This document shows positions 28,095 to 39,382 of a DNA stretch of 64,000 nucleotides, in pieces (the first letter of the stretch is position 1; each line of letters starts with the position of its first letter). The position numbers were made by a program, and so were the translations under genes. The notes beneath the pieces were generated by a model. The model was given only the letters and a program-made list of their open reading frames with translations. It searched no databases and was not told where the DNA came from. The stretch comes from Xanthomonas sp. CFBP 8443 (GTDB lineage: Bacteria; Pseudomonadota; Gammaproteobacteria; Xanthomonadales; Xanthomonadaceae). The stretch covers positions 3,348,001 through 3,412,000 of the forward strand of contig NZ_CP102592.1 of NCBI RefSeq assembly GCF_025666195.1. Direction: 5' to 3'.

Positions 28095-29708
28095 TCACGA
28101 CGCGTCGGCGACCGGGGTCAGCAACAGATCCTGGAAATCGAAGCTGAAATCGGTCAGCGGCGAGATCGCGTCCATGCGCACCTCGCGCACCTTGCCGTCG
28201 GGCGTCAGCGCGAAGTTGACGAAAGCATCGGCGTTGAGCGAGCGGTCGCGCCAGCGCACGATGAAGGTGTCGTGCTGCCAGTGCTCCAGCGTGCCGACCA
28301 GCTGCGCGGTCTTGCTGAAGCGCAGTTCCAGCTGCTTGCCGCGCTGCACGATCGCCACGTCGCCGTACCACGGATCGCGGTAGGTGCCGGCGTAGCCGGC
28401 CAGCGGCAGCGACGGCGTGGAGGTGGCGTCGCGCGCGGCCTGGTGCTTGCTCCAGTCCTCGTCGGCCTTCTGGTCGGCCTTGGCCACCGCCGCGGCGTAG
28501 GCGGCGGTCCAGTCGGTCGCCGGCGCACCGAGATAGGCGTCGAGCACCTGCAGGGTGAGCGCGTTGAACGCCGCGCCGACTTCCTGGTTGGTCAGCACGA
28601 TCACGCCCAGCTTGCGCTCCGGCACCAGGGTCAGCCGCGACACCATGCCGGGCCAGCCGCCGGTGTGCCAGACCAGCTTGTTGCCGCGGTAGTCGCTCAG
28701 GCTCCAGCCCTCGCCGTAGCCGGCGAAGTTGGGCTTTGCCGGCAGCAGCTCCGGCACGCTCGGCTCGGCGATGGCGATCGGCGTGATCACCTGCCACATC
28801 TCCTGTTGTCGCTGCGCGCTGAACAGGCGCCGCTCCTGTCCGCCGGCCGCCGGCAGGCGCCCGCCGTCGAGCTGCACCTGCATCCACTTGGCCATGTCGT
28901 GCACGTTGGCGTAGATGCCGCCGGCACCGGCATTGTTCGACCAGGTCAGCGGCGGCACCGTGCGCAGCTCGCGGAAGTCGAACTTGGCATGGCCGACCGC
29001 GGCGCGATCGCCGGGCTGCAGGTGATCGCTGTTGATGCGTGCGCCGCTCATGCCCACCGGCACGAAGATGCGCTGGCGCACGAACTCGGCGTAGGACTGC
29101 CCGGAGACCTGCTCGATCACCTTCTGCGCCACCGCGTACAGGATGTTGTCGTAGGCGTAGCGGTCGCGGAAGCCGCCCTTCAGCGGCACCTGCGCCAGGC
29201 GCCGCACCACCTCCTCGTTGCTGTAGCCGGTCGCCGGCCAGAACAGCAGGTCGCCGGCGCCCAGGCTCAGCCCGCTGCGGTGGCTGAGCAGGTCGCGCAG
29301 GCGCATCTCGCGGGTCACGTACGGGTCGGACATCTGGAACCACGGCAGATGCTCGATCACCCGGTCGTCGAGCTTGAGCTTGCCCTCGTCGGCCAGGATC
29401 GACAGCGAGGCGGCGGTGAAGGCCTTGGTGTTGGAGGCGATCGCGAACAGGGTCTGCGCGTCCACCGGCTCCGGCTTGCCGAGTTCGCGCACGCCGTAGC
29501 CGCGCTCCAGCACCACCTGCCCGTCCTTGACGATGGCGATGGCGATGCCCGGCACGTCGAACTGCTTGCGGACCCGTTCGACCCGCGCATCCAGATCCTG
29601 CAGCGCCGGCGGCAACGCCGCCTCCACCGGGGCAGGCGCCTGCGCCTGCGCGGTGGCGCTCATCGCCAGCAGCAGGCCGCAGCCCATCGACATGCTTTTC
29701 AAATCCAT
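28095..29708 (-). CDS. Class C beta-lactamase-like serine hydrolase with DUF3471 tail
   Basis: A 537-residue exported serine hydrolase (signal peptide to about residue 22, ATAQAQA). The active-site SxxK is Ser92-Lys95 in IASNTKAF, the tyrosine motif is YDN in RYAYDNILY, and the third motif is HTG in WHTGGWPGM. Residues about 430-537 form a DUF3471-like beta domain (PLAGYAGTYRDPWYGDVAIVQRGKQLELRF). The family includes peptidases and esterases besides beta-lactamases; resistance is not implied. Followed closely by the VOC gene. Confidence 0.88.
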   Translation of the reverse strand: MDLKSMSMGCGLLLAMSATAQAQAPAPVEAALPPALQDLDARVERVRKQFDVPGIAIAIVKDGQVVLERGYGVRELGKPEPVDAQTLFAIASNTKAFTAASLSILADEGKLKLDDRVIEHLPWFQMSDPYVTREMRLRDLLSHRSGLSLGAGDLLFWPATGYSNEEVVRRLAQVPLKGGFRDRYAYDNILYAVAQKVIEQVSGQSYAEFVRQRIFVPVGMSGARINSDHLQPGDRAAVGHAKFDFRELRTVPPLTWSNNAGAGGIYANVHDMAKWMQVQLDGGRLPAAGGQERRLFSAQRQQEMWQVITPIAIAEPSVPELLPAKPNFAGYGEGWSLSDYRGNKLVWHTGGWPGMVSRLTLVPERKLGVIVLTNQEVGAAFNALTLQVLDAYLGAPATDWTAAYAAAVAKADQKADEDWSKHQAARDATSTPSLPLAGYAGTYRDPWYGDVAIVQRGKQLELRFSKTAQLVGTLEHWQHDTFIVRWRDRSLNADAFVNFALTPDGKVREVRMDAISPLTDFSFDFQDLLLTPVADAS

Positions 29709-29940
29709 CGCTCCTGAAATCAAAGAAAGACGCCGCTACCGGCGCCGCGCGCGGCGTCCGCAGCGCAACGCGCCGCCGATGGCCACTCCGACACGACCTG
29801 CCGCAGCGCGCATGGCGCTGCGCACGCCCCGACGTTGCAGTCACTGCGGTCAACCGGGAACGCCATCTCCCGCGCCCCGCCATGCGCCGCAGCGCAGGAC
29901 CGAGTGTAGGCCAGCACCGGGCCTGCGCGGCAGTGCCGGG

Positions 29941-31194
29941 CTACAGCGCCGCAGCCCGGGCCAGCAACGCCTGCTTCTCGCGCGCGTTGGCGCTGAGCGC
30001 GGCCGCCTGCGCGAACGCTGCGCGGGCCTCGTCGGTCCGCCCCAGGCGTTGCAGCACATCGCCGCAGGCCGCGGCCAGCGGCGCGTAGTCGCGCAGCCGC
30101 GGGTCCTGGCGCAGCGGCTGCAGCAGCGCCCAGGCCGCAGGCGCGCCCTCGGCGCGCGCGACCGCGACCGCACGGTTGAGGTCCACCACCGGCGAGGGAT
30201 GCAACTGCGCCAGCCGCGCGTACAGCGCCGCCAGCCGCGCCCAATCGGTGTCCTCGGCGCGGCGCGCGCAGGCATGGCATTCGGCGATGGCCGCCTGCAG
30301 CACGTAGGCGTCGTCGCCACCGCCCAGGCTCTGCGCGCGCTGCAGCGCGGCCTGGCCGCGCGCGATCTGCAGCCAGTCCCAGCGCGCCCGGTCCTGCTCG
30401 GGCAACAGCACCGGACTGCCGTCGGCACCCACCCGCGCGGCGCTGCGCGAGGCCTGCAGTTCCATCAGCGCCAGCAGCCCGTGTACCTGCGGCCACGTCG
30501 GCATGCGATGCGCCAGCACCCGGCCCAAGCGCAACGCTTCCTCGCACAGCGCCGGCCGCATCCAGTCGTCGCCGGCGCTGGCCGCATAGCCCTCGTTGAA
30601 CACCAGATAGATCACCTCCAGCACCGACGCCAGCCGCTGCGGCAGCGCCGCCTGCCGCGGCACCTCGAACGGCACCTGCTTCTGCGCCAACGTGCGCTTG
30701 GCGCGGACGATGCGTTGGGCGATGGTCGGCTCCGGCAGCAGGAAGGCGCGCGCGATCTCTTCCGTGCTCAGGCCGCCGAGCAGGCGCAGGGTCAGCGCCA
30801 CCCGCGCGTCCGCCGGCAGCAGCGGATGGCAGGCCACGAACATCAGCCGCAGCAGGTCGTCGCCGATGTCGTCCTCCAGCGCATCGCTGTCGTCCGGCGC
30901 CGGCAGCGGCTGCGGCTCCAGCAGCTCGCCCCACTGCGCATGCTGCCCGGCGATCCGCTGGTGCTGGCGCAGCACGTCGATGGCGCGATTGCGCGCGGTG
31001 GTCATCAGCCACGCTCCGGGATTGTCGGGAATGCCCTGCACCGGCCAGCGCTCCAGCGCCGCCAACCAGGTGTCCTGCACCAGTTCCTCGGCACGGCCGA
31101 CGTCGCCGCCGAGCAGCCGGGTCAAGCGTGCGATCAGGCCCGGCGCTTCCATGCGCCAGACCGTCTCCAGCCGTTGCGTGAGCGCGTTATCCAT
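29941..31194 (-). CDS. ECF42-type RNA polymerase sigma factor with C-terminal TPR-like extension
   Basis: A 417-residue sigma factor. Region 2 is AEELVQDTWLAALERW with GAWLMTTARNRAIDVLRQHQR; region 4 is ALTLRLLGGLSTEEIARAFLLPEPTIAQRIVRAKRTL. The remaining 220 residues are the SnoaL-free, TPR-like extension typical of ECF42 (VIYLVFNEGY; ALMELQASRSAAR; AVAVARAEGAPAAWALLQPL). ECF42 genes are usually found with DGPF/YCII genes, and two of those follow upstream here. No anti-sigma gene is present; the C-terminal extension is thought to control activity in this group. Confidence 0.88.
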   Translation of the reverse strand: MDNALTQRLETVWRMEAPGLIARLTRLLGGDVGRAEELVQDTWLAALERWPVQGIPDNPGAWLMTTARNRAIDVLRQHQRIAGQHAQWGELLEPQPLPAPDDSDALEDDIGDDLLRLMFVACHPLLPADARVALTLRLLGGLSTEEIARAFLLPEPTIAQRIVRAKRTLAQKQVPFEVPRQAALPQRLASVLEVIYLVFNEGYAASAGDDWMRPALCEEALRLGRVLAHRMPTWPQVHGLLALMELQASRSAARVGADGSPVLLPEQDRARWDWLQIARGQAALQRAQSLGGGDDAYVLQAAIAECHACARRAEDTDWARLAALYARLAQLHPSPVVDLNRAVAVARAEGAPAAWALLQPLRQDPRLRDYAPLAAACGDVLQRLGRTDEARAAFAQAAALSANAREKQALLARAAAL

Positions 31195-31252
31195 GCGCCG
31201 AATCAGAGCACCGGTCGCGGCGCGGCACAAGCCGCACGGCCGCGGCGCCGCC

Positions 31253-31660
31253 CTAGCCCGGCTCGCCGCTCATGTGCGCGAACTCCCACAGGTGGCCGTC
31301 GAGGTCCTCGAAACCGCGCTGGTACATGAAACCGTAGTCGCGCGCCGCCTGCGGCTCGCGCGCACCGGCGGCCAGCGCCTTCGCCAGCACCGCATCGACC
31401 GCCTCGCGGCTGGGCGCCGACAATGCGGTGATGACCTCGGTGCCCGCGCGCGCATCGCTGATCGGCTTGCTGGTGAAGCCGGCGAAGAACGCCTCGGTCA
31501 GCAGCATCACGAAGATGCTGTCGCTGACCACCATGCACGCGGCGTTGGCGTCGGTGAAGGTCGGATTGAAGCTGTAGCCCAGCGCCGCGAAGAAGGCCTT
31601 GGAGGCCTCCAGGTCGCGGACCGGCAGGTTGACGAAGATCATCTGCGGCGAATCGGACAT
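31253..31660 (-). CDS. VOC family protein
   Basis: A 135-residue glyoxalase-fold protein: [31 protein letters not shown], then [22 protein letters not shown]. Similar proteins regularly accompany ECF42 sigma factors and YCII proteins, and this gene lies directly before the sigma factor gene on the same strand. No enzymatic activity can be assigned. Confidence 0.84.
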   Translation of the reverse strand: MSDSPQMIFVNLPVRDLEASKAFFAALGYSFNPTFTDANAACMVVSDSIFVMLLTEAFFAGFTSKPISDARAGTEVITALSAPSREAVDAVLAKALAAGAREPQAARDYGFMYQRGFEDLDGHLWEFAHMSGEPG

Positions 31661-31700
31661 GGTCGGTTTTCCTCGAACGAAAAAAGGGAAGGTGCGGCGG

Positions 31701-32123
31701 TCACGGCTGTTTCATGCAGTTGACCATCCACGGCTTGCCGTAGCGGTCGACCAGCATGCCCCAGCGATGCGCCCAGAACGTCTCGCCGATCGGGATCCTG
31801 ACCTCGCCGCCGGCGCTGAGCGCGGCGAATATCCGCTCGGCGTCCTCCACCGAGTCGACCTCGACGTTGATGGTGGTGCTGCCTGCGCCCGGCGGCGACG
31901 GGCCATCGGCGGCCATCAGCACCGCGCCGCCGGCCTCGAGCTGGCTGTGCGCGACCTGATCGAGCGTCTCCGGCGGCATCTCGCCGCAGCCGTCCATGTT
32001 CTCGCTGGGCGGTAGGTTGCGGTAGGTCGCCTCCGACACGACGCTGCCGCCCAGCGCCTGCGCATAGAACGCCATCGCCTCGTGGGCGGCGCCATCGAAG
32101 CTCAGGAAAGGAATCAGTTTCAT
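31701..32123 (-). CDS. PhnB-like VOC family protein
   Basis: A 140-residue protein of the PhnB/YjdN type of the VOC superfamily: [28 protein letters not shown] at the start and [24 protein letters not shown] at the end. Its ATG overlaps the stop of the upstream YCII gene as ATGA, so they are translated together. Part of the ECF42-associated gene set. Confidence 0.86.
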   Translation of the reverse strand: MKLIPFLSFDGAAHEAMAFYAQALGGSVVSEATYRNLPPSENMDGCGEMPPETLDQVAHSQLEAGGAVLMAADGPSPPGAGSTTINVEVDSVEDAERIFAALSAGGEVRIPIGETFWAHRWGMLVDRYGKPWMVNCMKQP

Positions 32124-32581
32124 CGGGTGTTCTCCTCGGTGTGGATGCGGGATGACGCGGCTGAATCGGCATTGCCGATGCGCTCGCGCAGGCGGTGTTC
32201 CTGTTGCTGCAGTTCGGGCGTGAAGCCGGCGCCGAAATCCTCCATGTCCATGACCTGGCGCAGTTCGACCTCCGTGCCCGCCTCGAATGGCGCGCGCTTG
32301 AGCCATTCGGTGGCCTCGTCCAGCGAGCGCACCTGCCACAGCCAGAACCCGGCCAGCAGCTCGCGCGTCTCGGCGAAGGGCCCATCGATCACCTGCCGTT
32401 GCCCCGGCGCGAAGCGCACGCGGCGGCCGCGCGCGCTCGGATGCAGGCCTTCGCCGGCGAGCATGATCCCGGCCTCGACCAGTTGTTCGTTGTAGGCGCC
32501 CATCGCGCGGAATTCCTCCGCGCTGGGCAACTGCCCGGCCTCCGAATCGGCCGTCGCCTTGACCAGCACCATCACTTTCAT
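32120..32581 (-). CDS. YCII/DGPF domain protein
   Basis: A 153-residue protein with the DGPFAETRELLAGFWLWQV signature (the DGPF motif) of the YCII superfamily. The N-terminus MKVMVLVKATADSEAGQLPSAEEF is family-typical, and the last 30 residues are an unconserved tail. These proteins are the hallmark partners of ECF42 sigma factors and are probable targets of the sigma. First gene of the minus-strand set. Confidence 0.88.
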   Translation of the reverse strand: MKVMVLVKATADSEAGQLPSAEEFRAMGAYNEQLVEAGIMLAGEGLHPSARGRRVRFAPGQRQVIDGPFAETRELLAGFWLWQVRSLDEATEWLKRAPFEAGTEVELRQVMDMEDFGAGFTPELQQQEHRLRERIGNADSAASSRIHTEENTR

Positions 32582-32761
32582 GGTTCACTCCTGGGTGCGG
32601 CCCCGTGGCCGGGCCGTTCATGGGGTACGACGTCCCGGGAACGCGCAGATCGACATGCCCGCAAAAAATAGTTTGCGGCGGCGGCCGGATGCGGCACCGC
32701 AACACGCCTCCGCGCCGCGCTGCGCGATCATGTGCGCCTCCCGCCCCGTCCGGTCGCCCCC

Positions 32762-33163
32762 ATGCAATTCCTGTTGCTGATCTACATCGACGAATCGCTG
32801 CTGCAGTCCCTGCCCAGCGAGGAATACGACCGGCTGATGCACGGCTGCCTGCAGCATGCCGATGCGCTGCAGGCCGACGGCACGCTGGTGCTGGCGCAAC
32901 AACTGCAGCCGGTGGCCAACGCCCGCACTCTGCGCACGCGCCAAGGCCAGGCGCGCATCACCGACGGCCCGTTCGCCGAGACCCGCGAACTGCTCGCCGG
33001 CTTCAACCTGATCAATGCCCGCGACCACGACGAGGCGATGCGCATCGCCGCGCATTTCCCGTGGTCGCGTTTCGGCAGCATCGAGGTACGGCCGCTGGCC
33101 GACATGGACGCCGAGCGTGCCCGCGTCGGCGCCGCGTTGGCGGGCTCGGCGGTGGCTGGCTAG
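32762..33163 (+). CDS. YCII/DGPF domain protein, divergent copy
   Basis: A 133-residue YCII protein (MQFLLLIYIDESLLQSLPSEEYDRLM; ITDGPFAETRELLAGFNLINARDHDEAMRIA). It diverges from the other YCII gene, with 180 bases between them that may hold a shared ECF42 promoter. The two copies share the DGPFAETRELLAGF core but differ in their ends, so they are old paralogues. Confidence 0.88.
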   Translation: MQFLLLIYIDESLLQSLPSEEYDRLMHGCLQHADALQADGTLVLAQQLQPVANARTLRTRQGQARITDGPFAETRELLAGFNLINARDHDEAMRIAAHFPWSRFGSIEVRPLADMDAERARVGAALAGSAVAG

Positions 33164-33412
33164 ACGCCCGAGGTCGGCCGCCGGCTTGCGGCCGATGCGC
33201 GCATGCCGCTGGCATCGCTTCACGCGATGCCGACGTCGCCGCGGTCAGCGGCTGCATGCTGCCGCGCAGCAGCGTATGGACGCTACGCTCGCAGCGCATC
33301 ACACCACAGCGCATCGCACCGCGCCGTGGCGCGGTGAAACCGGCGACAGCGCACATCGCGACGACAGGGTGCTGCGGCACAATCGCAGCCTGCCCGCTGC
33401 CGGTGCTCCCGC

Positions 33413-34273
33413 ATGAACGATCTCTTCGACTCCGCCCCGGCCGCACCCGACGGCATCCGCGTCGGCATCGGCGGCTGGACCTATGCGCCGTGGCGCGGCG
33501 GCATGTTCTATCCGCAGGGGCTGGTGCAGCGCCGCGAGCTGGAATACGCCAGCCGCCACGTCAACAGCATCGAGATCAACGGCACCTATTACGGCACGCA
33601 GAAGCCGGATACCTACGCGCGCTGGCGTGACGAGACGCCTCCGGGCTTCCTGTTCTCGGCCAAGGCGCCCAAGCGCATCACCGGCATGCGCCGGCTGGCC
33701 GGCGCCGGTGCGCAGGTCGAGGACTTCATCGGCGGCATCGTCACCCTCGGCGAAAAGCTCGGCCCGCTGGTGTGGCAGTTCGAGCATGGGCGCACGCTCG
33801 ACCTCGACGACCTCGCCGTGTTCCTGGACCTGCTGCCGCAACAAGGCGGCGGCCGCCGGCTGCGGCACGTGCTGGAAGTGCGCGACCCGGCCAGCGTCGG
33901 CCCGCGCCTGCTGGACCTGGCCCGCACCCACGGCGTGGCCACGGTGTTCACCGATTCGCCCGACTACCCGTCCTTCGCCGACCTCGGTACCGACTTCGTC
34001 TACGCACGGCTGATGCGCAGCCGCGCCAACCTGGCCCACGGCTACCCGCCCAAGGAACTGCGTGCCTGGGCGGCGCAGGTGCAGGCCTGGCGCCGCGGCG
34101 AGGACCCGGACACGCTGCCGCATGCCGGCACGCCCATGGCCGCGGCCAAACCGCGCGAGGTCTTCGTGTATTTCATCAGCGCCGCCAAGGAGCGCAACCC
34201 GGCCGCGGCGATGGCGTTGTTGGCTGAGCTAGGTGTTGATCGGGACTCGGGACCCGGGACCCGGGACTCGTAA
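33413..34273 (+). CDS. DUF72 family protein
   Basis: A 286-residue TIM-barrel-like DUF72 protein: RVGIGGWTYAPWRGGMFYPQGLVQRRELEYASRHVNSIEINGTYY, then FLFSAKAPKRITHGM-like and VFTDSPDYPSFADLGTDFVYARLM, ending VFVYFISAAKERNPAAAMALL. Function is unproven; a nuclease or isomerase role has been guessed for relatives. The last ten residues (RDSGPGTRDS) are encoded by a GGGACTCGGGACC repeat and are probably a late addition to the reading frame. Confidence 0.86.
   Translation: MNDLFDSAPAAPDGIRVGIGGWTYAPWRGGMFYPQGLVQRRELEYASRHVNSIEINGTYYGTQKPDTYARWRDETPPGFLFSAKAPKRITGMRRLAGAGAQVEDFIGGIVTLGEKLGPLVWQFEHGRTLDLDDLAVFLDLLPQQGGGRRLRHVLEVRDPASVGPRLLDLARTHGVATVFTDSPDYPSFADLGTDFVYARLMRSRANLAHGYPPKELRAWAAQVQAWRRGEDPDTLPHAGTPMAAAKPREVFVYFISAAKERNPAAAMALLAELGVDRDSGPGTRDS
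34241..34270. repeat. Intergenic-type repeat running into a coding region
   Basis: Four GGGACTC/GGGACCC units, a variant of the GGGATTC repeat. They encode the last ten residues of the DUF72 protein before the TAA at 34271. Confidence 0.65.
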
Positions 34274-34305
34274 CAGCGGCTCTGTCAGCGCTTGGCGCGA
34301 TCCAG

Positions 34306-34352
34306 CTCGAAAATCAAAAAAGCGCCTGCAAAGGCGTTTTTTGATTTTCGAG
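34306..34352. terminator. Long bidirectional terminator hairpin
   Basis: Arms CTCGAAAATCAAAAAAGCGCC and AGGCGTTTTTTGATTTTCGAG pair with a single bulge, with AT-rich outer stems. The A/T runs give a U tract on either strand. It separates the DUF72 gene from the EamA gene. Confidence 0.7.
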
Positions 34353-34399
34353 TCCGAGTCCGAGTCCCCATCCCGCGCCCAACGCGCGACAATACCCGC

Positions 34400-35347
34400 A
34401 TGCCCCTGCACCCCACCACCAAAGCCCAACTGCAAATCCATTTCTGCGTGCTGCTGTGGGGCATCACCGCGATCCTCGGCAAGCTGATTACGCTGCCGGC
34501 GCTGCCGCTGGTGTGGTGGCGGATGCTGATGGTGGTGGCGGCGCTGGCGCTGCTGCCGCGGGTGTGGCGCGGACTGGCCGCACTGACCCCGAAACTGCTG
34601 CTCGGCTACGCCGCGGTCGGCGCGCTGGTCGGCCTGCACTGGCTGACCTTCTACGGCGCGATCAAGCTGGCCAACGCCTCGGTGGCGGCGACCTGCATCG
34701 CGCTGGCGCCGGTGTTCACCGCGGTGATCGAGCCATGGGTGGCCAAGCGTCCGTTCCGTCCCAGCGAACTGGTGTTCGGCCTGGCCGTGTTGCCGGGCGT
34801 GGCGCTGGTGGTCGGCGGCGTCCCCGACGGGATGCGCGCCGGCGTGGCGATGGGCGCGGTGTCGGCGCTGTTCGTCGCCGCGTTCGGCTCGCTCAACAAG
34901 CGCCTGGTCGACCATGCCGACCCGCTGACCGTGACCGCGCTGGAACTGGGCGCCGGCACCCTGACCCTGACCCTGCTGGCGCCGCTGCTGCCGTTCGTGC
35001 TGCCGGCGCTGAGCGGGCCGCTGCTGGTGCTGCCCAGCCTGCACGACACCGCGCTGCTGCTGGCGCTGGCGCTGCTGTGCACGCTGCTGCCGTTCGCGCT
35101 GGCGCTGGTCGCGCTGCGCCGCCTCAGCGCCTACGCGGTGCAGCTGGTGACCAACCTGGAACCGGTCTACGCAATCATGTTCGCGATCGTGCTGCTGGAC
35201 GAGCAGAAGCAACTCACCGCGCTGTTCTACCTGGGTGTGGCGGTGATCCTGGGCGCGGTGTTCCTGCATCCGCTGCTGACCCGCGACAAGCCGCTGCGGC
35301 ATCCGGAACTGCTGGCGACGTCGGAAGCGAAGAACGCGCTGGAGTGA
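34400..35347 (+). CDS. EamA/DMT family permease
   Basis: A 315-residue ten-helix permease with two EamA repeats (IHFCVLLWGITAILGKLITLPALPLVWWRM; AMGAVSALFVAAFGSLNKRLVDHADPLTVTALELG) and the typical final segment VQLVTNLEPVYAIMFAIVLLDEQKQLTALFYLGVAVIL. Likely an exporter or exchanger of small metabolites. It is not closely alike to the EamA protein at 9198 and converges on the GGDEF gene. Confidence 0.87.
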   Translation: MPLHPTTKAQLQIHFCVLLWGITAILGKLITLPALPLVWWRMLMVVAALALLPRVWRGLAALTPKLLLGYAAVGALVGLHWLTFYGAIKLANASVAATCIALAPVFTAVIEPWVAKRPFRPSELVFGLAVLPGVALVVGGVPDGMRAGVAMGAVSALFVAAFGSLNKRLVDHADPLTVTALELGAGTLTLTLLAPLLPFVLPALSGPLLVLPSLHDTALLLALALLCTLLPFALALVALRRLSAYAVQLVTNLEPVYAIMFAIVLLDEQKQLTALFYLGVAVILGAVFLHPLLTRDKPLRHPELLATSEAKNALE

Positions 35348-35367
35348 GCGCGCCTCGCCGGCGCGGT

Positions 35368-36435
35368 TCACTCCGCCAGCGACACGCAATCGCGGCCGGC
35401 GCGCTTGGCCTGGTACAGCGCCAGGTCGGCGCGCTTGAGCAACTGCTCGGCGCTCTCCTCCGGCTGGTAGACGGCCACGCCGAAACTGGCGGTCAACGGC
35501 ACCCCGAGTTGCAGCAGGCTGGTCTCCTGGCGCAGCGTCTCGCATTCGTGCATGGCCGCAGCGGCGTCCAGGCCCGGCATCAGCACCGCGAACTCCTCGC
35601 CGCCGTAGCGCGCCACCAGGCTGCCCGCCGGCGCACGTGCGCGCAGCATGTCCGCCAACGCCAGCAGCACCGCATCGCCCTTGTCGTGGCCATGCAGGTC
35701 GTTGATGTTCTTGAAGTAGTCCAGGTCCAGCAGGGCCACGCTGAGCGGGCTGGCGCTGAGCCGCGCCGCCTCCGCGTTGACCATCAGCGCAGTGGCGAAC
35801 GCGCGCCGGTTGAGCAGCCCGGTCAACGGATCGGTGCGGGACTGTTCGAGCAGGTCGGCGTTGAGCGATTCGAGCGTGGACTGGTACTGCGCCAGCTGCT
35901 GCTCGTACCAGTCGCGCTCGCGCAGCTGCAGGGCCAGCGCATGGCTGGTGCGGCGCAGTTCGATCAGCTGCATCACCTGCCGCGACAGCGCCTGCAGCGC
36001 CACCACCTGCTCCGGCTCGAGCGTGCGCGGGCGCCGGTCGAGTACGCACAGCGCGCCCACCGCCAGCCCGTCGCTGTTGACCAGGGGCGAGCCCGCGTAG
36101 AAGCGCACGCCGACCTCGGTGACCAATCGATTGAAGGCGAAACGCGGGTCCACCGCCGCGTCGTTGACCACCATCACCTGCTGTGGGGTCAGGATGGTGT
36201 GGCCGCAGAACGAGTCGTCGCGCGTCGCACTCAGCAGGGTGACGTTGCGCTGCGATTTCAGCCACTGGCGCTCGGCGTCGACCAGCGAGATCAGGGCCGA
36301 CGGCGTATCGCACAGGCTGGCGGCGATGCCGACCAGGTCGTCGTAGGACGCTTCGGGTTCGGTATCCAGGATCCGCAACGCGTGCAGCGCGCGCAGGCGG
36401 TCGGCTTCGTTGTCGGGCTTGGGTGGCTTGATCAC
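35368..36435 (-). CDS. GAF-GGDEF diguanylate cyclase
   Basis: A 355-residue cytosolic protein. Residues about 20-160 are a GAF domain (ALHALRILDTEPEASYDDLVGIAASLCDTPSALISLVD...CGHTIL), then a coiled linker, then a GGDEF domain with the active motif RYGGEEFAVLMPGLD. The A-site reads GGEEF, so c-di-GMP synthesis is expected. No clear RxxD inhibitory site is placed before it. The GAF domain probably senses a small ligand. Confidence 0.9.
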   Translation of the reverse strand: MIKPPKPDNEADRLRALHALRILDTEPEASYDDLVGIAASLCDTPSALISLVDAERQWLKSQRNVTLLSATRDDSFCGHTILTPQQVMVVNDAAVDPRFAFNRLVTEVGVRFYAGSPLVNSDGLAVGALCVLDRRPRTLEPEQVVALQALSRQVMQLIELRRTSHALALQLRERDWYEQQLAQYQSTLESLNADLLEQSRTDPLTGLLNRRAFATALMVNAEAARLSASPLSVALLDLDYFKNINDLHGHDKGDAVLLALADMLRARAPAGSLVARYGGEEFAVLMPGLDAAAAMHECETLRQETSLLQLGVPLTASFGVAVYQPEESAEQLLKRADLALYQAKRAGRDCVSLAE

Positions 36436-36516
36436 GGGAGCGGGCGGCCGGCGGCGGATTGCGTGGCGAGTATCGCCAAAATCGCCGCCGATGCCAGTGA
36501 AGGCGCGCGGCCCGGC

Positions 36517-37236
36517 TTACCAGTCCTGCCGCTGCGGCAGCAGGCCGCGCAGTTCCTGCTCGGTGAGGTTGCGCCATTGCCCCGGTTTCAGCGCGCCGAG
36601 CTTGATGTTGTCGATGCGCACGCGGCGCAGCTGGGTGACGCGGTAGTCGAACGCGGCAGCCATCAACCGGATCTGCCGGTTCAGGCCCTGCTCGAGGACG
36701 ATGCGGAAACCGAACTTGGCGATCCGCGCGGTGCGGCACGGCAGCGTGGTCTCGTTGTGCACGCGCACCCCGCGCGCCATGCCGCGCAGGAACTCGTCGG
36801 TGACCGGCTTGTTCACCGCCACCAGGTATTCCTTCTGGTGGCGGTTCTCGGCGCGCAGGATCTCGTTGACGATGTCGCCGTTGCTGGTCATCAGGATCAG
36901 GCCCTCGGACTCCTTGTCCAGGCGCCCGATCGGGAAGATGCGCTGCTCGTGGCCGACGAAGTCGACGATGTTGCCCTTGACCTCGCTCTCGGTGGTGCAG
37001 GTCACCCCGACCGGCTTGTTCAGCGCGATGTAGACGTGGCGGCGGCCGGATTTTTGCTTGGCGCGCGCGCGCAGCGGCTGGCCGTCGACCTGCACGTCGT
37101 CACCCTCGCCCACCACCGACCCGACCCCGCCGGGCATGCCGTTGACGGTGACGCGTCGTGCGGCGATCAGCCGGTCAGCCTCGCGGCGCGAACAGTAGCC
37201 GGTCTCGGCGATGTGCTTGTTGAGGCGGATGGACAT
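36517..37236 (-). CDS. rluF: 23S rRNA pseudouridine synthase, RluF type
   Basis: A 239-residue enzyme. The S4 domain opens (MSIRLNKHIAETGYCSRREADRLIAARRVTVNG) and the RsuA/RluB/E/F catalytic domain follows, with Asp107 in GRLDKESEGL. RluF makes pseudouridine in 23S rRNA near position 2604 in E. coli. No Shine-Dalgarno is visible: the 5 bases before the ATG abut a GGGATTC repeat. The upstream ATG alternatives add unrelated sequence. Confidence 0.87.
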   Translation of the reverse strand: MSIRLNKHIAETGYCSRREADRLIAARRVTVNGMPGGVGSVVGEGDDVQVDGQPLRARAKQKSGRRHVYIALNKPVGVTCTTESEVKGNIVDFVGHEQRIFPIGRLDKESEGLILMTSNGDIVNEILRAENRHQKEYLVAVNKPVTDEFLRGMARGVRVHNETTLPCRTARIAKFGFRIVLEQGLNRQIRLMAAAFDYRVTQLRRVRIDNIKLGALKPGQWRNLTEQELRGLLPQRQDW

Positions 37237-37241
37237 TGAGC

Positions 37242-37365
37242 GGGGATTCGGGATTCGGGATTGGGGATTCGCAAAGCGGGCTACTGCGATCCGAAGCAGT
37301 AGCGAGGGTTGGGACAGAAAAGCGGAAGCGGGGACGAATCCCCACTCCCGAATCCCCAATCCCGG
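37242..37365. repeat. Inverted pair of GGGATTC repeats
   Basis: A forward block at 37242-37271 and an inverted block at 37335-37365, about 63 bases apart, filling the gap between rluF and the DEAD-box gene. Together they could form a long stem in RNA from the helicase gene end into the rluF leader. Confidence 0.7.
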
Positions 37366-37369
37366 CCCC

Positions 37370-39382
<2,013 letters not shown>

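Noticed and set aside
28095-29708. Antibiotic-resistance beta-lactamase
   Set aside because: The SxxK/YxN/HTG set is shared by many esterases and peptidases, and the DUF3471 tail points away from true beta-lactamases.
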